Shown: positions 35,084-44,659, counted from the first letter of the stretch. The stretch: DNA of 64,000 bases from Prosthecobacter sp. (GCF_020439865.1 NZ_JAGRPF010000149.1:17108-81107), one strand, 5' to 3'. The notes: generated from the letters alone by a model not told the origin. Program-made: numbers and translations.

Positions 35084-36179
35084 GGTCGTTGTGGGGTCGG
35101 AGGTTTTGGAGCTGGAGAATGCAGGACACCTGGGTCCCGCCACCGGAACGTTGTCCGACAACAAGCCTGGCGCGCAGCGCCTGGGCCCGGTATCGCATCG
35201 TGCGCAGGCCCATGCCCTCGCCACGGTTTTTGGAATTGGGCGGCATTCCTTTGCCATTGTCTTCCACCCGGAGTTCGAGTTCGTCGTCCGCGAGGTTCAT
35301 GCTGATGGTGATCTCCGTGGCTCCGCTGTGCCTCACGGCGTTGGCCACGGCTTCCTGGGCGATGCGGTAGAGATGCATGGAGACCTCGGGCGCATCCACC
35401 GGCACGTCCACGCAGTCTTTGACGACAATGGCGGTGCCTGTGAGACGGCTCATCATCTTGCCCAGATCCATCAGTGCCGCCGCCAAGCCGCTGCGGTCCA
35501 CATGCACCGGGAAGATGCCTCGCGCCAAATTACGTGCCTCCAACACGGCCTGCTGGATCGACTCTTCAATCATGACCGCATCACGCGCCTCGGACACTTT
35601 CTGGGCCTGCAAGTCCTCTGCGAGCACGCGCGCCGCACAACCGATGGCCGCGAGATGCTGGCACAGACCGTCATGCAGGTCTTGCCCGATGCGCTGCTGC
35701 TCGTGCTCACTCACCGCGACGATGTCCTGCTCGAGACGCCTGCGTTCTTCCAGGATCTGAATCTGGGCCGCATCAGCGTCATGTTTTTTGCGCACCGCAG
35801 TGACAGCGAACACCACGACCCCGAAGTAGAACTCGCGATTGATCAGCGCCCAGGCGTATCCCAGCGTCGTTTCATAAGGATTGGCGCCCACATTGGCAAA
35901 CCACCAGACAACACCGCAAAGCAGCGTGATGAAGAGTCCTGAAACCGTCCCGGCCCACCAGACCGCCAGCACGATCGGTACGGCATAGAAGATGAACAGG
36001 CTCAGCTCCCAGCCGGTGATCGCATCCAGCCAGCCCATGAACAGCGTCAGCAGCACCGGAAACACCGTGGCAAGCCAGACCGGCTGGCGGCGCATCAGAC
36101 TCGTCAGCGCAGGCAGACGGCCGGGCGGAGCCTTCTCCAACTCAGGCGGGAACACGGCATTGATGGTGCTGGCTTTCAT
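35070..36179 (-). CDS. sensor histidine kinase, HisKA_3 type
   Basis: A 369-residue membrane kinase. Four hydrophobic segments lie in residues 35-125 (VWLATVFPVLLTLFMGW, LSLFIFYAVPIVLAVWW, LFITLLCGVVWWFA, FYFGVVVFAVTAV) with no large periplasmic sensor, so the signal may be intramembrane. The dimerisation helix EHEQQRIGQDLHDGLCQHL carries phospho-acceptor His169, and the ATPase domain shows EAVANAVRHSGA (N box) and VEDNGKGMP (G1). It overlaps the cupin gene by four bases and the response regulator by 14. Confidence 0.9.
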   Translation of the reverse strand: MKASTINAVFPPELEKAPPGRLPALTSLMRRQPVWLATVFPVLLTLFMGWLDAITGWELSLFIFYAVPIVLAVWWAGTVSGLFITLLCGVVWWFANVGANPYETTLGYAWALINREFYFGVVVFAVTAVRKKHDADAAQIQILEERRRLEQDIVAVSEHEQQRIGQDLHDGLCQHLAAIGCAARVLAEDLQAQKVSEARDAVMIEESIQQAVLEARNLARGIFPVHVDRSGLAAALMDLGKMMSRLTGTAIVVKDCVDVPVDAPEVSMHLYRIAQEAVANAVRHSGATEITISMNLADDELELRVEDNGKGMPPNSKNRGEGMGLRTMRYRAQALRARLVVGQRSGGGTQVSCILQLQNLRPHNDHEDN

Positions 36180-36628
36180 GACGTTCCTTTCGGTTGGTTC
36201 ACCATAGCCAGAAACCTGTCGTAATCACGAATGTAATCCTCCGCCTCGTAGGGACGCGAGGCCAGCACCATCAGCACGGAGTCGGATGAGTGCAGGTGCT
36301 CCACCGCCCAGACCATCGACGGTACCAGCACACCGAATGTCGGGCGGTTCAGGCAGAACTCCTCACGCTTCTCCCCGTCATCCACCCGCAGATGGCATTC
36401 ACCATGGACGCAGACAAGAAACTGCTCGCACTCGAGATGGGCATGCTCACCGCGGGTCTGCTGTGAGGGAATGCCATGGGTCAGGAAAATGCGCTGCGGC
36501 ACGAACGGCAGATCACGGGTGAACTCCAGCGCCGCCAGATGACCTCGCACATGATCCACGACGTGGCGCAGTTCATACAGGCGCACACCGCGCACCGAGC
36601 ACGACTCGATGGAGGTTTCGTGGATCAT
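36176..36628 (-). CDS. FdtA/WxcM-like sugar 3,4-ketoisomerase cupin
   Basis: A 150-residue cupin. QQTRGEHAHLECEQFLVCVH, GECHLRVDDGEKREEF and VLVPSMVWAVEHLHSSDSVL match the FdtA/QdtA family, which isomerises dTDP-4-oxo-6-deoxyglucose to its 3-oxo form. HAH supplies the likely catalytic histidine. With the DegT aminotransferase of the same operon this would produce a 3-amino-3,6-dideoxyhexose. Which epimer is made cannot be told by eye. Confidence 0.8.
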   Translation of the reverse strand: MIHETSIESCSVRGVRLYELRHVVDHVRGHLAALEFTRDLPFVPQRIFLTHGIPSQQTRGEHAHLECEQFLVCVHGECHLRVDDGEKREEFCLNRPTFGVLVPSMVWAVEHLHSSDSVLMVLASRPYEAEDYIRDYDRFLAMVNQPKGTS

Positions 36629-37581
36629 GCGGCATGTCCCCCATGTTGAATGACCTCGCGCACCAGCGACTGCGGCTTGCCGGAGACGGTCAGGAAAGCG
36701 CGTCCGACATACTCACCAATGATGCCCAGCATCAGCAGTTGAGCGCCACTGAAAACGGCCAGCGCCCCCATCAACGAGCCCCAGCCAAGCTGCCGCTGCC
36801 CGACAAACAGCGTTTCGATCACCACCTCGGCAAGGATCAAGACTCCCAGAACGCAAAGCAGCCCCCCGAGCAAACTCGCGATGCGCAGCGGCATGACGCT
36901 GAAATCAAACAGGAGGCTCATCGCCAGACGGACCAGTTTGCGGGGCGTGTAACCGCTTCGTCCGTCCACGCGCTCCGCGTGTTCGACCTCCAGTGTCTCG
37001 ATGCGGTTCGTGGCACCGAGAATCAGGCCGTCGATGTAAGGGTAAGGACCGCGATAAGTCACGATTCGCTCGACGAGTTCGCGACGCAACGCCCTGAAGC
37101 TCGACAGGTAGAGATCCCGTGGCTTCCCGAGGAGAAAGGTGGCGCTGCGATTTGCCGCCCAGCTCGCCAGGTTGCGCGCCCAGTGATGTTTCTTATCCGC
37201 GTAGTAGGAGTACACCACTTCGGCTCCGGATTCACGAAGATGCCGCAGCAGTTTGAGCGCCTCACTGAGAGGATTCTGCAGATCGTCGTCCACATTGACC
37301 ACGAAGCGCCCGCGCGTATGACGGTAGGCCTCGATCACCGCGGCATGCTCACCGAAATTCCGCGCCAGTTCCACCAGCGTCACCGGCGCGGGAAAGTCTT
37401 TCAGCAGAGCCTTGGCAGCGACAAATGTTCCGTCCGAACTGCCATCGTCCACCAGAACGAGCTCCCATGTTTCCGTCAGGGTCAATGTTCGGAAAGCTTC
37501 CAACAGGAGCGGCAGCGCCTTGCCAGTGTTATACAACGGCACCACGAAACTCACCTCGGGAGAACTCTCATTTGCTTCCAT
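36625..37581 (-). CDS. family 2 glycosyltransferase with two C-terminal helices
   Basis: A 318-residue enzyme of the polyprenyl-phosphate sugar transferase type (DPM/ArnC-like). VSFVVPLYNTGKALPLLLEA opens the GT-A fold, LVLVDDGSSDGTF binds the nucleotide sugar, and FVVNVDDDLQNP holds the DXD motif. Two helices near the C-terminus (ASLLGGLLCVLGVLILAEVV and ALAVFSGAQLLMLGIIGEYV) anchor it in the inner membrane. It overlaps the methyltransferase by 14 bases and the cupin by four. Confidence 0.88.
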   Translation of the reverse strand: MEANESSPEVSFVVPLYNTGKALPLLLEAFRTLTLTETWELVLVDDGSSDGTFVAAKALLKDFPAPVTLVELARNFGEHAAVIEAYRHTRGRFVVNVDDDLQNPLSEALKLLRHLRESGAEVVYSYYADKKHHWARNLASWAANRSATFLLGKPRDLYLSSFRALRRELVERIVTYRGPYPYIDGLILGATNRIETLEVEHAERVDGRSGYTPRKLVRLAMSLLFDFSVMPLRIASLLGGLLCVLGVLILAEVVIETLFVGQRQLGWGSLMGALAVFSGAQLLMLGIIGEYVGRAFLTVSGKPQSLVREVIQHGGHAA

Positions 37582-38353
37582 GGTCCAGTCCTCCGGTTGA
37601 TGGGTTCACTTTGTGCGCCACGGCGAAAACCGACGAACCAAAAGGGATGTGAAACACACGGCACAGCCAGGCATCGACCAGGCCCGCAAAGGTCAGCATG
37701 CGATTCAGCCACTCGGGCATTTGATGAAGATCCGACATCACTTCGGACTCCTTTTTCTCTCCCAAACGGCTCAACTTCCGCCACACAAACAAAGGGGAAA
37801 ACAGCCAGGCATTCCAGTAGTGGATCATTTCGACCGCGAGACTATGTTGCTCGATCAACGACCGCACCTGACACGCCCTGTAACGCCTTGCACCACACAC
37901 CGCGAGATCATGTGATCCGCGCAGACATTCAAAAGCCGGCAGATTTACGACCAGCAGCCCGCCCGGACCTAGCACGCGGCTCATTTCTTTGAGCGCCTTC
38001 TCTTCATCCACTCCCGAGTGATACAGCACATCCAGGCTGAGGACCGCATCAAATTCTCCGTCTTCAAATGGCATTCGCTCCACCGGCGCCTGTTTCACCA
38101 TGTTCAGGCCACGCTGCTGACAGTGATTCACGGCCAGTTCCGAAGCGTCGACGCCTTCCACATCGAGGCAGCGGATGCCCTTTTGCAAAAAACCCAGCAT
38201 GCCACCGGTGCCGCATCCCGCGTCCAGAATGTATCCACGCGGAGGCAGCCGTCCGACCAAGGCCCTGCTCACCAGTCCTCGAAGCACCAGGTACCACCAG
38301 TGGTGTTCCTCGGCTGCTCTGAGGGTGTTGTATTCGGAAGCCTGCATGATCAA
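37568..38353 (-). CDS. SAM-dependent methyltransferase of the glycan operon
   Basis: A 261-residue class I methyltransferase. EEHHWWYLVLRGLVSRAL is a common N-terminus of this type, YILDAGCGTGGMLGFLQ is motif I, and FDAVLSLDVLYHSGVDEE and VLGPGGLLVVNLPAFECLRG follow. The C-terminal helices (SPLFVWRKLSRL) are slightly hydrophobic. It may methylate the amino sugar or the lipid-linked product. Four-base overlap with the aminotransferase. Confidence 0.82.
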   Translation of the reverse strand: MIMQASEYNTLRAAEEHHWWYLVLRGLVSRALVGRLPPRGYILDAGCGTGGMLGFLQKGIRCLDVEGVDASELAVNHCQQRGLNMVKQAPVERMPFEDGEFDAVLSLDVLYHSGVDEEKALKEMSRVLGPGGLLVVNLPAFECLRGSHDLAVCGARRYRACQVRSLIEQHSLAVEMIHYWNAWLFSPLFVWRKLSRLGEKKESEVMSDLHQMPEWLNRMLTFAGLVDAWLCRVFHIPFGSSVFAVAHKVNPSTGGLDHGSK

Positions 38354-39462
38354 AAAGTTTCAATGGCGTCGCAGACGGCATCCAAGGCCGCTTCGGACAA
38401 ATAGGGATGCAGCGGCAATGAGATCACCTCGGCCGCGGCCCGCTCGCTTTCCACAAGCGACACATTACTGCCAAACGCTGCCTGTCGGTGCAGGGGCAGT
38501 TGATAATGCACTGCCGCCGGCACACCGGCGCGCAGCAGATGGGCCAGCAGTTCATCCCGGCGCGAACTGCGCACCACGTATTGATGGCAGGCGTGCTCGC
38601 AGCCACCCCGCACCACCGGAGGTTTCACGACAGCGCTTCCTCCGAGCCGGGAATCGTATTCCGCCGCCAGTCTGCGCCGCTGGTGAACGCTCTCAGTGAG
38701 CGCCCCCAACTTCACACGCAGCACCGCGGCTTGAAGCTCATCGAGCCGGCTGTTCACCCCCGGAATCTCACTGTTGAACCGGGTCTTCCATCCATACACG
38801 CGCAACTGGCGCAGCCGCACGGCCAGTTCATCATCGTCGGTGACCACAGCACCCGCGTCCCCGATTGCCGCGAGATTTTTGGTGGGATAAAAGCTGAACG
38901 CCGCCGCCCTGCCGAGTGTTCCGACCGCACGTCCATGCCACGACGCCCCGTGTGCCTGGGCACAGTCTTCCAGCAGAATGGCACCATGCTCATTGGCCAC
39001 ATGTTTCAGATTTCTCCAGTCCACTGGATGTCCGTAAAGATGCACCGCAAGGACCGCCTTCACACCGCGCCCTTTGGGCGAACGAAGAACCGCATCCAGC
39101 GATTCCGGACAAAGCGTGAACGTCTCTGAATCGATGTCTGCAAAAACCACTTCCGCTCCGCTGCGCCTCACACCCGCCGCTACAGCCGAAGGCGCATGGG
39201 CAGGCGCCGCAACCTTGTCGCCGACACCGATTTCATGGGCCCGCAACATCACTTCGATCGCATCCGTGCCGCTCGCCAGGCCCACCACATGCTTCGCTCC
39301 GAGATGTGCGGCGAACTCTCTCTCGAACGCCTTCACCTCCCCACCCAAAATGTAGCTGCCACTTTCAAAGACACGCTGCACAGCCTGCGTGAGCGCTGCT
39401 TGGTGCCTCTGCCGGTCCGCCTGCGGATACGGTGGAAACATATGACTGGTTGGGCTGGTCAT
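38350..39462 (-). CDS. DegT/DnrJ/EryC1-family sugar aminotransferase
   Basis: A 370-residue PLP-dependent aminotransferase. VVGLASGTDAIEVMLRA is the cofactor-binding start, LLEDCAQAHGASWHGRAVGT the aspartate region, AAAFSFYPTKNLAAIGDAGA carries the Schiff-base lysine, and YGWKTRFNSEIPGVNSRLDE follows. It would aminate a keto-sugar nucleotide, probably the FdtA-like product. The ATG at 39462 is chosen because the earlier in-frame start at 39528 lies within a pair of hairpins. First gene of the six-gene operon. Confidence 0.88.
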   Translation of the reverse strand: MTSPTSHMFPPYPQADRQRHQAALTQAVQRVFESGSYILGGEVKAFEREFAAHLGAKHVVGLASGTDAIEVMLRAHEIGVGDKVAAPAHAPSAVAAGVRRSGAEVVFADIDSETFTLCPESLDAVLRSPKGRGVKAVLAVHLYGHPVDWRNLKHVANEHGAILLEDCAQAHGASWHGRAVGTLGRAAAFSFYPTKNLAAIGDAGAVVTDDDELAVRLRQLRVYGWKTRFNSEIPGVNSRLDELQAAVLRVKLGALTESVHQRRRLAAEYDSRLGGSAVVKPPVVRGGCEHACHQYVVRSSRRDELLAHLLRAGVPAAVHYQLPLHRQAAFGSNVSLVESERAAAEVISLPLHPYLSEAALDAVCDAIETF

Positions 39463-39502
39463 GCGTTCCACACCCTCCCGTCCCTCAGGTTTGTCGCAAA
39501 TA

Positions 39503-39541
39503 ACGCTACACGTAGCGTCTAGCGCCACATTTGCGTGGCGC
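39503..39541 (-). terminator. tandem hairpins between MoxR cluster 2 and the glycan operon
   Basis: Two perfect 7-bp stems. One (39522-39528 with 39535-39541) has a six-base loop. The next (39503-39509 with 39512-39518) has a two-base centre and is followed on the minus strand by TATTTG. They begin six bases after the DUF58 stop, so they could terminate or attenuate read-through. The weak T-run makes this uncertain. Confidence 0.45.
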
Positions 39542-39546
39542 CGACT

Positions 39547-40851
39547 TCAGAGCAGCCCGCCAGCCTTCACATCCAGATACTTGTTGGCCAGCGCCACTGG
39601 CAGCATCTGCGCCGATTCGTCCACCGTGAGAATGCGCCGCGCGCGCAGGGTCTCCAGCACACGGCGGCGCTCACCGAAGTAGTGTGTCAGCGCACCGTAT
39701 TGCAGTGCGTCAGACAGGTGATCGATCGGAGCATCCGCGCGCTGATCGAGCTCGTGCTCGCGCAAAGTTGCGGCGAGCACCAAGTGACGACGCTGCATGG
39801 CGCTGGCGGCGGCGGAAAGGGCGGAACCGTCTTCACTGCGAAGGTTCGTGAGAAGGATCACGAGGGCGCGGCGACGCTGCAGGGTCATCACACGTTCGGC
39901 GGCCTCGACGAAATCACTCGGTTCGCCGCTGGCCTCGTAGTTGTAGAGATGATTGAGCAGCTTGGGCATGCTGTGTGCCCCTTTGACCGGCGGCAGCCAG
40001 CGCTGCACGCCGCCGAACCCCACAACGCCGACTTCGTCCCCTTGGCGCAACGCAATGAAGGAGATCAACAGCATCGCATTGAGACAGTGATCAAACTGAC
40101 TGAGACCTCCGTCCAACGCGCGCATGCGACGGCCGCAGTCGGGCACGAGAAGAATCGTCTGATTGCGTGTCTCCTCAAAGTCACGACTGACGAGCGTCGA
40201 GCGGCGCGACGTCGCCTTCCAGTCGATGCGCGAAAGCACATCGCCATCCTGGTAGTCACGCAGTTGATGAAAATCCAGCGAGGCACCCATGCGGCGGCGT
40301 TTGACGATGCCCATCTGCTCCACGCGGTTGGCCATCGCCAGCATCGCAAAGCGCACCACGGGTTCGTAGTTCGGATAGGCCCGGGTCTGGCTCTCACCCG
40401 CGACGAAATGAAGGTTGCGCCACAACCCAATCACTGAACTGACCAGCACATGCGCGGGAGTGAACACGTGCTGGCCACGACGAACGAAACGCGCCTCATA
40501 CGTGATGGCGGCAAACTCACCCGATGGGATGCTGACACGATGCGGGAGCCCCTCGGCCTCGGCCGCAGTCGGTATGCCGTCGAACAACTCCACATCCAAC
40601 GTGCGTCCCACCGAGTGCGTCACGGTCAGCGTCACCTGCGATCCGACTCCGAGCGCAAAACGACCCGGCAACGAACGCTCTCCGGTGATTCGCCCTCGAC
40701 GCGGCAGCGTGAACGCGTCCACCAGCATGATCAGCAGCAGCAGACCTCCCGCGCCCAGCCAGAGCGGTACAAACTTCTCCCAGACACACGCGGCCACCGC
40801 CAGCACAAGCCAGGCGATGAGCAGTCTGAGCAGCAGGACGGTCGGACGCAT
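39547..40851 (-). CDS. DUF58 membrane protein (cluster 2)
   Basis: A 434-residue DUF58 protein with two N-terminal helices (VLLLRLLIAWLVLAVAACVW and WLGAGGLLLLIMLVDAF), an extracytoplasmic beta-rich segment, and the DUF58 core: LDFHQLRDYQDGDVLSRIDW, then RRSTLVSRDFEETRNQTILL. The vWA-like MIDAS is degenerate (VPDCGRRM). It starts five bases after the MoxR gene and is the last gene of the second cluster. Confidence 0.87.
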   Translation of the reverse strand: MRPTVLLLRLLIAWLVLAVAACVWEKFVPLWLGAGGLLLLIMLVDAFTLPRRGRITGERSLPGRFALGVGSQVTLTVTHSVGRTLDVELFDGIPTAAEAEGLPHRVSIPSGEFAAITYEARFVRRGQHVFTPAHVLVSSVIGLWRNLHFVAGESQTRAYPNYEPVVRFAMLAMANRVEQMGIVKRRRMGASLDFHQLRDYQDGDVLSRIDWKATSRRSTLVSRDFEETRNQTILLVPDCGRRMRALDGGLSQFDHCLNAMLLISFIALRQGDEVGVVGFGGVQRWLPPVKGAHSMPKLLNHLYNYEASGEPSDFVEAAERVMTLQRRRALVILLTNLRSEDGSALSAAASAMQRRHLVLAATLREHELDQRADAPIDHLSDALQYGALTHYFGERRRVLETLRARRILTVDESAQMLPVALANKYLDVKAGGLL

Positions 40852-40856
40852 GAAAA

Positions 40857-41885
40857 TCAGACGCGGGGTGCCTCGATGGTCTTGAGCAGTGAGTTCAGCA
40901 TGTCGTCCACGCTCTGGCCGCTGATGGCGATTTCAGGAGCAAGCTGCACGCGATGACGCAGCACGGGCAGCACCGCGCGTTTCACGTCCGCCGGCGTGAT
41001 GTAGCCGCGTCCTTCGAGCAGCGCATACGATTTGGCCACTCGCACCAGACTGATCGCGCCGCGCGTTCCGGCACCGAGAGAAATCGCACTGTGCTGTCGC
41101 GTCGCGCGCACGATCTTCACCGCGTAATCAACCACCTGCTCGACCGCCTGCACCGCTGCAGCCTCCTCCTGGGCCGCGATGATGTCATCAGGAGAGCAAA
41201 CCTGCGGGACACTCGAGGTCGAAAGCCCACCGCCCGATGCGCGCGATGAAACCGCCTTCACCACCCAAGTCTCATTCGCCACATCGGGATAGTCGATGAG
41301 CACCTTGAGCAGGAAACGGTCGAGTTGCGCCTCCGGCAGAGGATACGTGCCCTCCTGCTCGATCGGATTCTGCGTCGCGAAGGTCATGAAGGGCGGCACG
41401 AGCGCATGGCTCTCGCCATCAATCGTCACCTGCGTCTCCTGCATCACCTCAAGCAGCGCGGACTGTGTTTTGGCCGGAGCACGGTTGATCTCGTCCGCCA
41501 GAAGAAGGTTCGCAAACACCGGACCGCGGCGCACGCGGAACGTGCTGCTGGCCATGTCGAACAAGGTGTGGCCGCAAACATCGGACGGCATCAGGTCAGG
41601 CGTGAACTGGATGCGCCGAAAGCTGCCGCCAAACGTATGGGAAAGCGCGAGCACCAGATGGGTTTTGCCCAGACCCGGCTTGCCTTCGAGCAGCACATGA
41701 CCTCCGGCCAGCAGCGCCGCCAGCACCTGATGCAGAACCTCCTCCTGCCCGACAAACACCTGGGCCACCGCTGAGCGGATCTGCTGAAAAACGGTGGTGC
41801 TGCGCGGCATGGCCGGCGGCGTGAACGTCGCAGGCGGCGGCGTGTAGAGACTGGAAACGTCAGGTTCTGGAAGGATCGGGTTCAT
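40857..41885 (-). CDS. MoxR-family AAA+ ATPase (cluster 2)
   Basis: A 342-residue MoxR ATPase. Walker A LLEGKPGLGKTH, Walker B NLLLADEINRAPAKTQ and FATQNPIEQEGTYPLPEAQL are intact. The first 28 residues are Pro-rich and likely disordered. It differs clearly from the MoxR of cluster 1 (GKPGLGKT against GVPGLAKT), so the two are old paralogues rather than a recent duplication. It starts 18 bases after the DUF4350-like gene. Confidence 0.92.
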   Translation of the reverse strand: MNPILPEPDVSSLYTPPPATFTPPAMPRSTTVFQQIRSAVAQVFVGQEEVLHQVLAALLAGGHVLLEGKPGLGKTHLVLALSHTFGGSFRRIQFTPDLMPSDVCGHTLFDMASSTFRVRRGPVFANLLLADEINRAPAKTQSALLEVMQETQVTIDGESHALVPPFMTFATQNPIEQEGTYPLPEAQLDRFLLKVLIDYPDVANETWVVKAVSSRASGGGLSTSSVPQVCSPDDIIAAQEEAAAVQAVEQVVDYAVKIVRATRQHSAISLGAGTRGAISLVRVAKSYALLEGRGYITPADVKRAVLPVLRHRVQLAPEIAISGQSVDDMLNSLLKTIEAPRV

Positions 41886-41903
41886 GGCTTTGTGGGTGAT
41901 GGT

Positions 41904-43220
41904 TTAGAGAGCACGACGGATGGCTTGAAGGTCACGCATGAGATTGACGAAGTTGTGGCCGCTTTCGGGCGGCGCCACATCGAACGCGGCGGTGACACGA
42001 TTCACCGGCAGCCCGGTGCGACGGGCGATTTCTTCGGCGAGGTGGTCGCTCATCTGTCGGCTGCCATCGTTCAGGGAAGGATGCTTCTCTCGCACACGTT
42101 CCCACACGGCATCCCGGGCGGACTTCACCAGCAGTGAACCTCGTCGCATGCGCCAGAAGAACTCCCCCAACGCTCCGATGTGGCTGGCGAAATGCCGCGT
42201 GGAATCGAGTTCCACCTCGGCCATCGGCCCGAAGCGCGGCATCTGCTGCCAGAGCCAGAAGGCGATGCAGACACCGAGCGCGACGAGTGCCATCCAGCCA
42301 TGCTGCCACAGCAGGCCGAGAAAACTGCCGGCGTGAGACGCCACGAACAACACCTCCTTGGATCCATGTTCGCCCACGAGATCGGACAGCCAGCGCGCAT
42401 GATCGCGTTCGCCGATCCAGTGATTGCGCAGAGGACGCGCATGCGACAGCAGCGTGACGGAGCCCATGCCGTGCTGCAGATGCAGCGCCAGCGACTCGTT
42501 CTTGTTGCCGGCGGAGAACTCGCCCGATCGAAGCTTGCGCTTGAGGATCATGTGCAGGTAGCCGCCGAGTTCGACCTGATAGGTTTCTCCGTTCCATTTC
42601 ACCTCCTGCACCGAGGCACGCCAGTCTTCGTCCTCTTCGTCATTCGACTTTTTCTTTTTCGGCTTCGCTTCCGCCCCATCTTTGTCCGCTTCGCTCTTTT
42701 TATCTGCCGGACCGTCTTTCGTCTCGCCCTTCTTGTCGTCCTTTTTGACCAGCTCTTCTTTGATGAATCCTTTGAGTCCTTCCTCCTTGACTCGCTTTTG
42801 CACCCCCACCCCCAGTTGGTCCAGGATCGGATCTTTTTCCTCCTCGAGCAGCATCGCTGAGATGAAGGAACCGAACTGGGTTTCAAAGTCGTTGTAAGGC
42901 CGCGTGCCGCTGAGGCAATAAATGAGGTGTCCGCCGCTGAACGCCCAGCGCAGCAGTTGTTTCGCACGGCCTTCAGGGAGCCCTCCTTCACCCGAAATGA
43001 GGATCACCGCGTCATGCGGAGGCAATTTGGTGAGCGACTTCGCCCCGTGCGCATTGTGCCCAAGTCCATCAAGCAGCTCTTCGGCAGCCAGGAAAGGATT
43101 CAACCGTGCCTTGCCCTTGTAGCCGGTGGTCTTCTCCACGTCCTCCCAATGGCCGTCACATCCGCAGAGGACGAGCGTTGCAACCAACGCCATGATACAG
43201 CGTGTCACGAACCCTTTCAT
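41904..43220 (-). CDS. DUF4350-like membrane lipoprotein
   Basis: A 438-residue protein. The N-terminus carries a lipobox-like MALVATLVLCGC. Residues about 30-110 match the DUF4350 start (hydrophobic strands around HDAVILISGEGGLPEG, then GGHLIYCLSGTRP). A Lys/Asp/Glu-rich low-complexity linker of about 60 residues follows. One helix lies around HGWMALVALGVCIAFWLW, and the C-terminus is a cytoplasmic helical domain (LAEEIARRTGLPVNRV). The ATG at 43220 overlaps the upstream stop by four bases. Confidence 0.72.
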   Translation of the reverse strand: MKGFVTRCIMALVATLVLCGCDGHWEDVEKTTGYKGKARLNPFLAAEELLDGLGHNAHGAKSLTKLPPHDAVILISGEGGLPEGRAKQLLRWAFSGGHLIYCLSGTRPYNDFETQFGSFISAMLLEEEKDPILDQLGVGVQKRVKEEGLKGFIKEELVKKDDKKGETKDGPADKKSEADKDGAEAKPKKKKSNDEEDEDWRASVQEVKWNGETYQVELGGYLHMILKRKLRSGEFSAGNKNESLALHLQHGMGSVTLLSHARPLRNHWIGERDHARWLSDLVGEHGSKEVLFVASHAGSFLGLLWQHGWMALVALGVCIAFWLWQQMPRFGPMAEVELDSTRHFASHIGALGEFFWRMRRGSLLVKSARDAVWERVREKHPSLNDGSRQMSDHLAEEIARRTGLPVNRVTAAFDVAPPESGHNFVNLMRDLQAIRRAL

Positions 43221-44659
43221 GCCTCGCCTCCTTTCTCGATGAAGGGCCATTGATCCAAGAGCCTGCCCATTTCGTCATTCGAAGCAGGGAGGCTAGCATA
43301 GGCCACCTGCACCCAGGCTCCTGTGAGAAGGCGGAAGTAGTCGGCCTCAATCTTTTCTCCTGCCTGCATGACATGCACGAGACAGTCCTCCTCAGTGTCG
43401 CTGTCGATGATCGGCACCCGACGACGGTTCACCAGCCAGGACAACGAACCACGATACAGCAGGCTCAGCGCCTCTTTGAAATCACCCGCAGCCCACGCCG
43501 CACGCGCGGCGGCCACAATGTCATCCGGCAGGCTCTCGCGTGTGATGTTCATGCCCATCAGCACCTTCGGCGCTTTTACGGCTGTCTTGCTGGCACCGCG
43601 TGAGGTGAAAAGGTGGCTGTTGTTGACCAAATAAATAACGAGCCACACCACCAGTCCGATGATCAGCACCCAAAACAACAGTTCACCGATGGCGCCAAAA
43701 GCACTGAGATGCGGCGGAGAATCAATGTTGTCCGGCGTCTTAAATTCCGGCACCCACTCCTTGGTTTGAATTTTGTGAATCTCAAACTCCGGTCTCTCAA
43801 GCACCTCCTTGACGACTTTGTCCGGATCCTTCCCCTCGGCTGCGAAAGCGGAAGGCTGCAGGCCAAAGAGTGTCAGCACCGCGATCACCAGCGCCGTTGC
43901 CGCAGAAGTCAGACGCGCGGCCATTCGTCGGAAGGCCAGCTCGACGTCCCAGCCCTCGATGCGCGTCCGGCAGTTCAAATAGAGCGCGAATCCGGCACCG
44001 ACATAAAACGGCTCGATCAACGAGACCACGACCATGTGACACGCCGCGCCCCACCATAGGAAACCCGCAGGCACGGCGTTCTCGACATCGAACGCACTCA
44101 TGAGCCCGTCCCAATCCGGCTGGGCCGACTCCGGCAGCATGCCATACGTGCCGAGCATCAGTCCGATCCACACGACCAGTTCGATTTTGGAAAACGCATA
44201 GGAAAGGGACACGCCCGAGCCGCCGCCGTCCATCGCGAGAGTCTTGATGCGACGGTTCACCGCGGAACCGCGCAAGCCTTCCAGCATCTGCGCGGGCAGG
44301 GCAAAACTGCGAATGAACGACAGGCGCCGCCACAGCAGCGCGGGCAGACAGTTCGACAGCCACAGGCGCGGCCACTCCTTCCACGTCTCGATGAATCCCG
44401 GACGCACACCAAAGGCCGCACGGCTCAGGAAAAACAACGGCACACGGTCGTAGAGCGGTTTCAACCACCACACCACCAGCGGAATCCACTCCGGAGACGA
44501 GCGCAACACCACGCACACGACGATCCACAGTGGCACCACCGTGCATGCCCATAGCCCAATGATGGAGCCGTAGTCACGCCGAACCATGGCACAGCCCAGA
44601 TCCACGGATTCCCAGGGCTGCCGCGGACGCAGGGCGACGGTGATGTCCTCAAGCCGCAT
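43217..44659 (-). CDS. polytopic membrane protein with C-terminal DUF4129-like domain
   Basis: A 480-residue protein with several hydrophobic segments in the first 270 residues (IIGLWACTVVPLWIVVCVVL and SAATALVIAVLTLFGLQPSA among them), one more at about 335-355 (LLFWVLIIGLVVWLVIYLV), and a C-terminal soluble part. In that part AARAAWAAGDFKEALSLLYR, GSLSWLVNRR and TEEDCLVHVMQAG match DUF4129. It overlaps the SpoIIM-like gene by 11 bases and the DUF4350-like gene by four. Confidence 0.75.
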   Translation of the reverse strand: MRLEDITVALRPRQPWESVDLGCAMVRRDYGSIIGLWACTVVPLWIVVCVVLRSSPEWIPLVVWWLKPLYDRVPLFFLSRAAFGVRPGFIETWKEWPRLWLSNCLPALLWRRLSFIRSFALPAQMLEGLRGSAVNRRIKTLAMDGGGSGVSLSYAFSKIELVVWIGLMLGTYGMLPESAQPDWDGLMSAFDVENAVPAGFLWWGAACHMVVVSLIEPFYVGAGFALYLNCRTRIEGWDVELAFRRMAARLTSAATALVIAVLTLFGLQPSAFAAEGKDPDKVVKEVLERPEFEIHKIQTKEWVPEFKTPDNIDSPPHLSAFGAIGELLFWVLIIGLVVWLVIYLVNNSHLFTSRGASKTAVKAPKVLMGMNITRESLPDDIVAAARAAWAAGDFKEALSLLYRGSLSWLVNRRRVPIIDSDTEEDCLVHVMQAGEKIEADYFRLLTGAWVQVAYASLPASNDEMGRLLDQWPFIEKGGEA

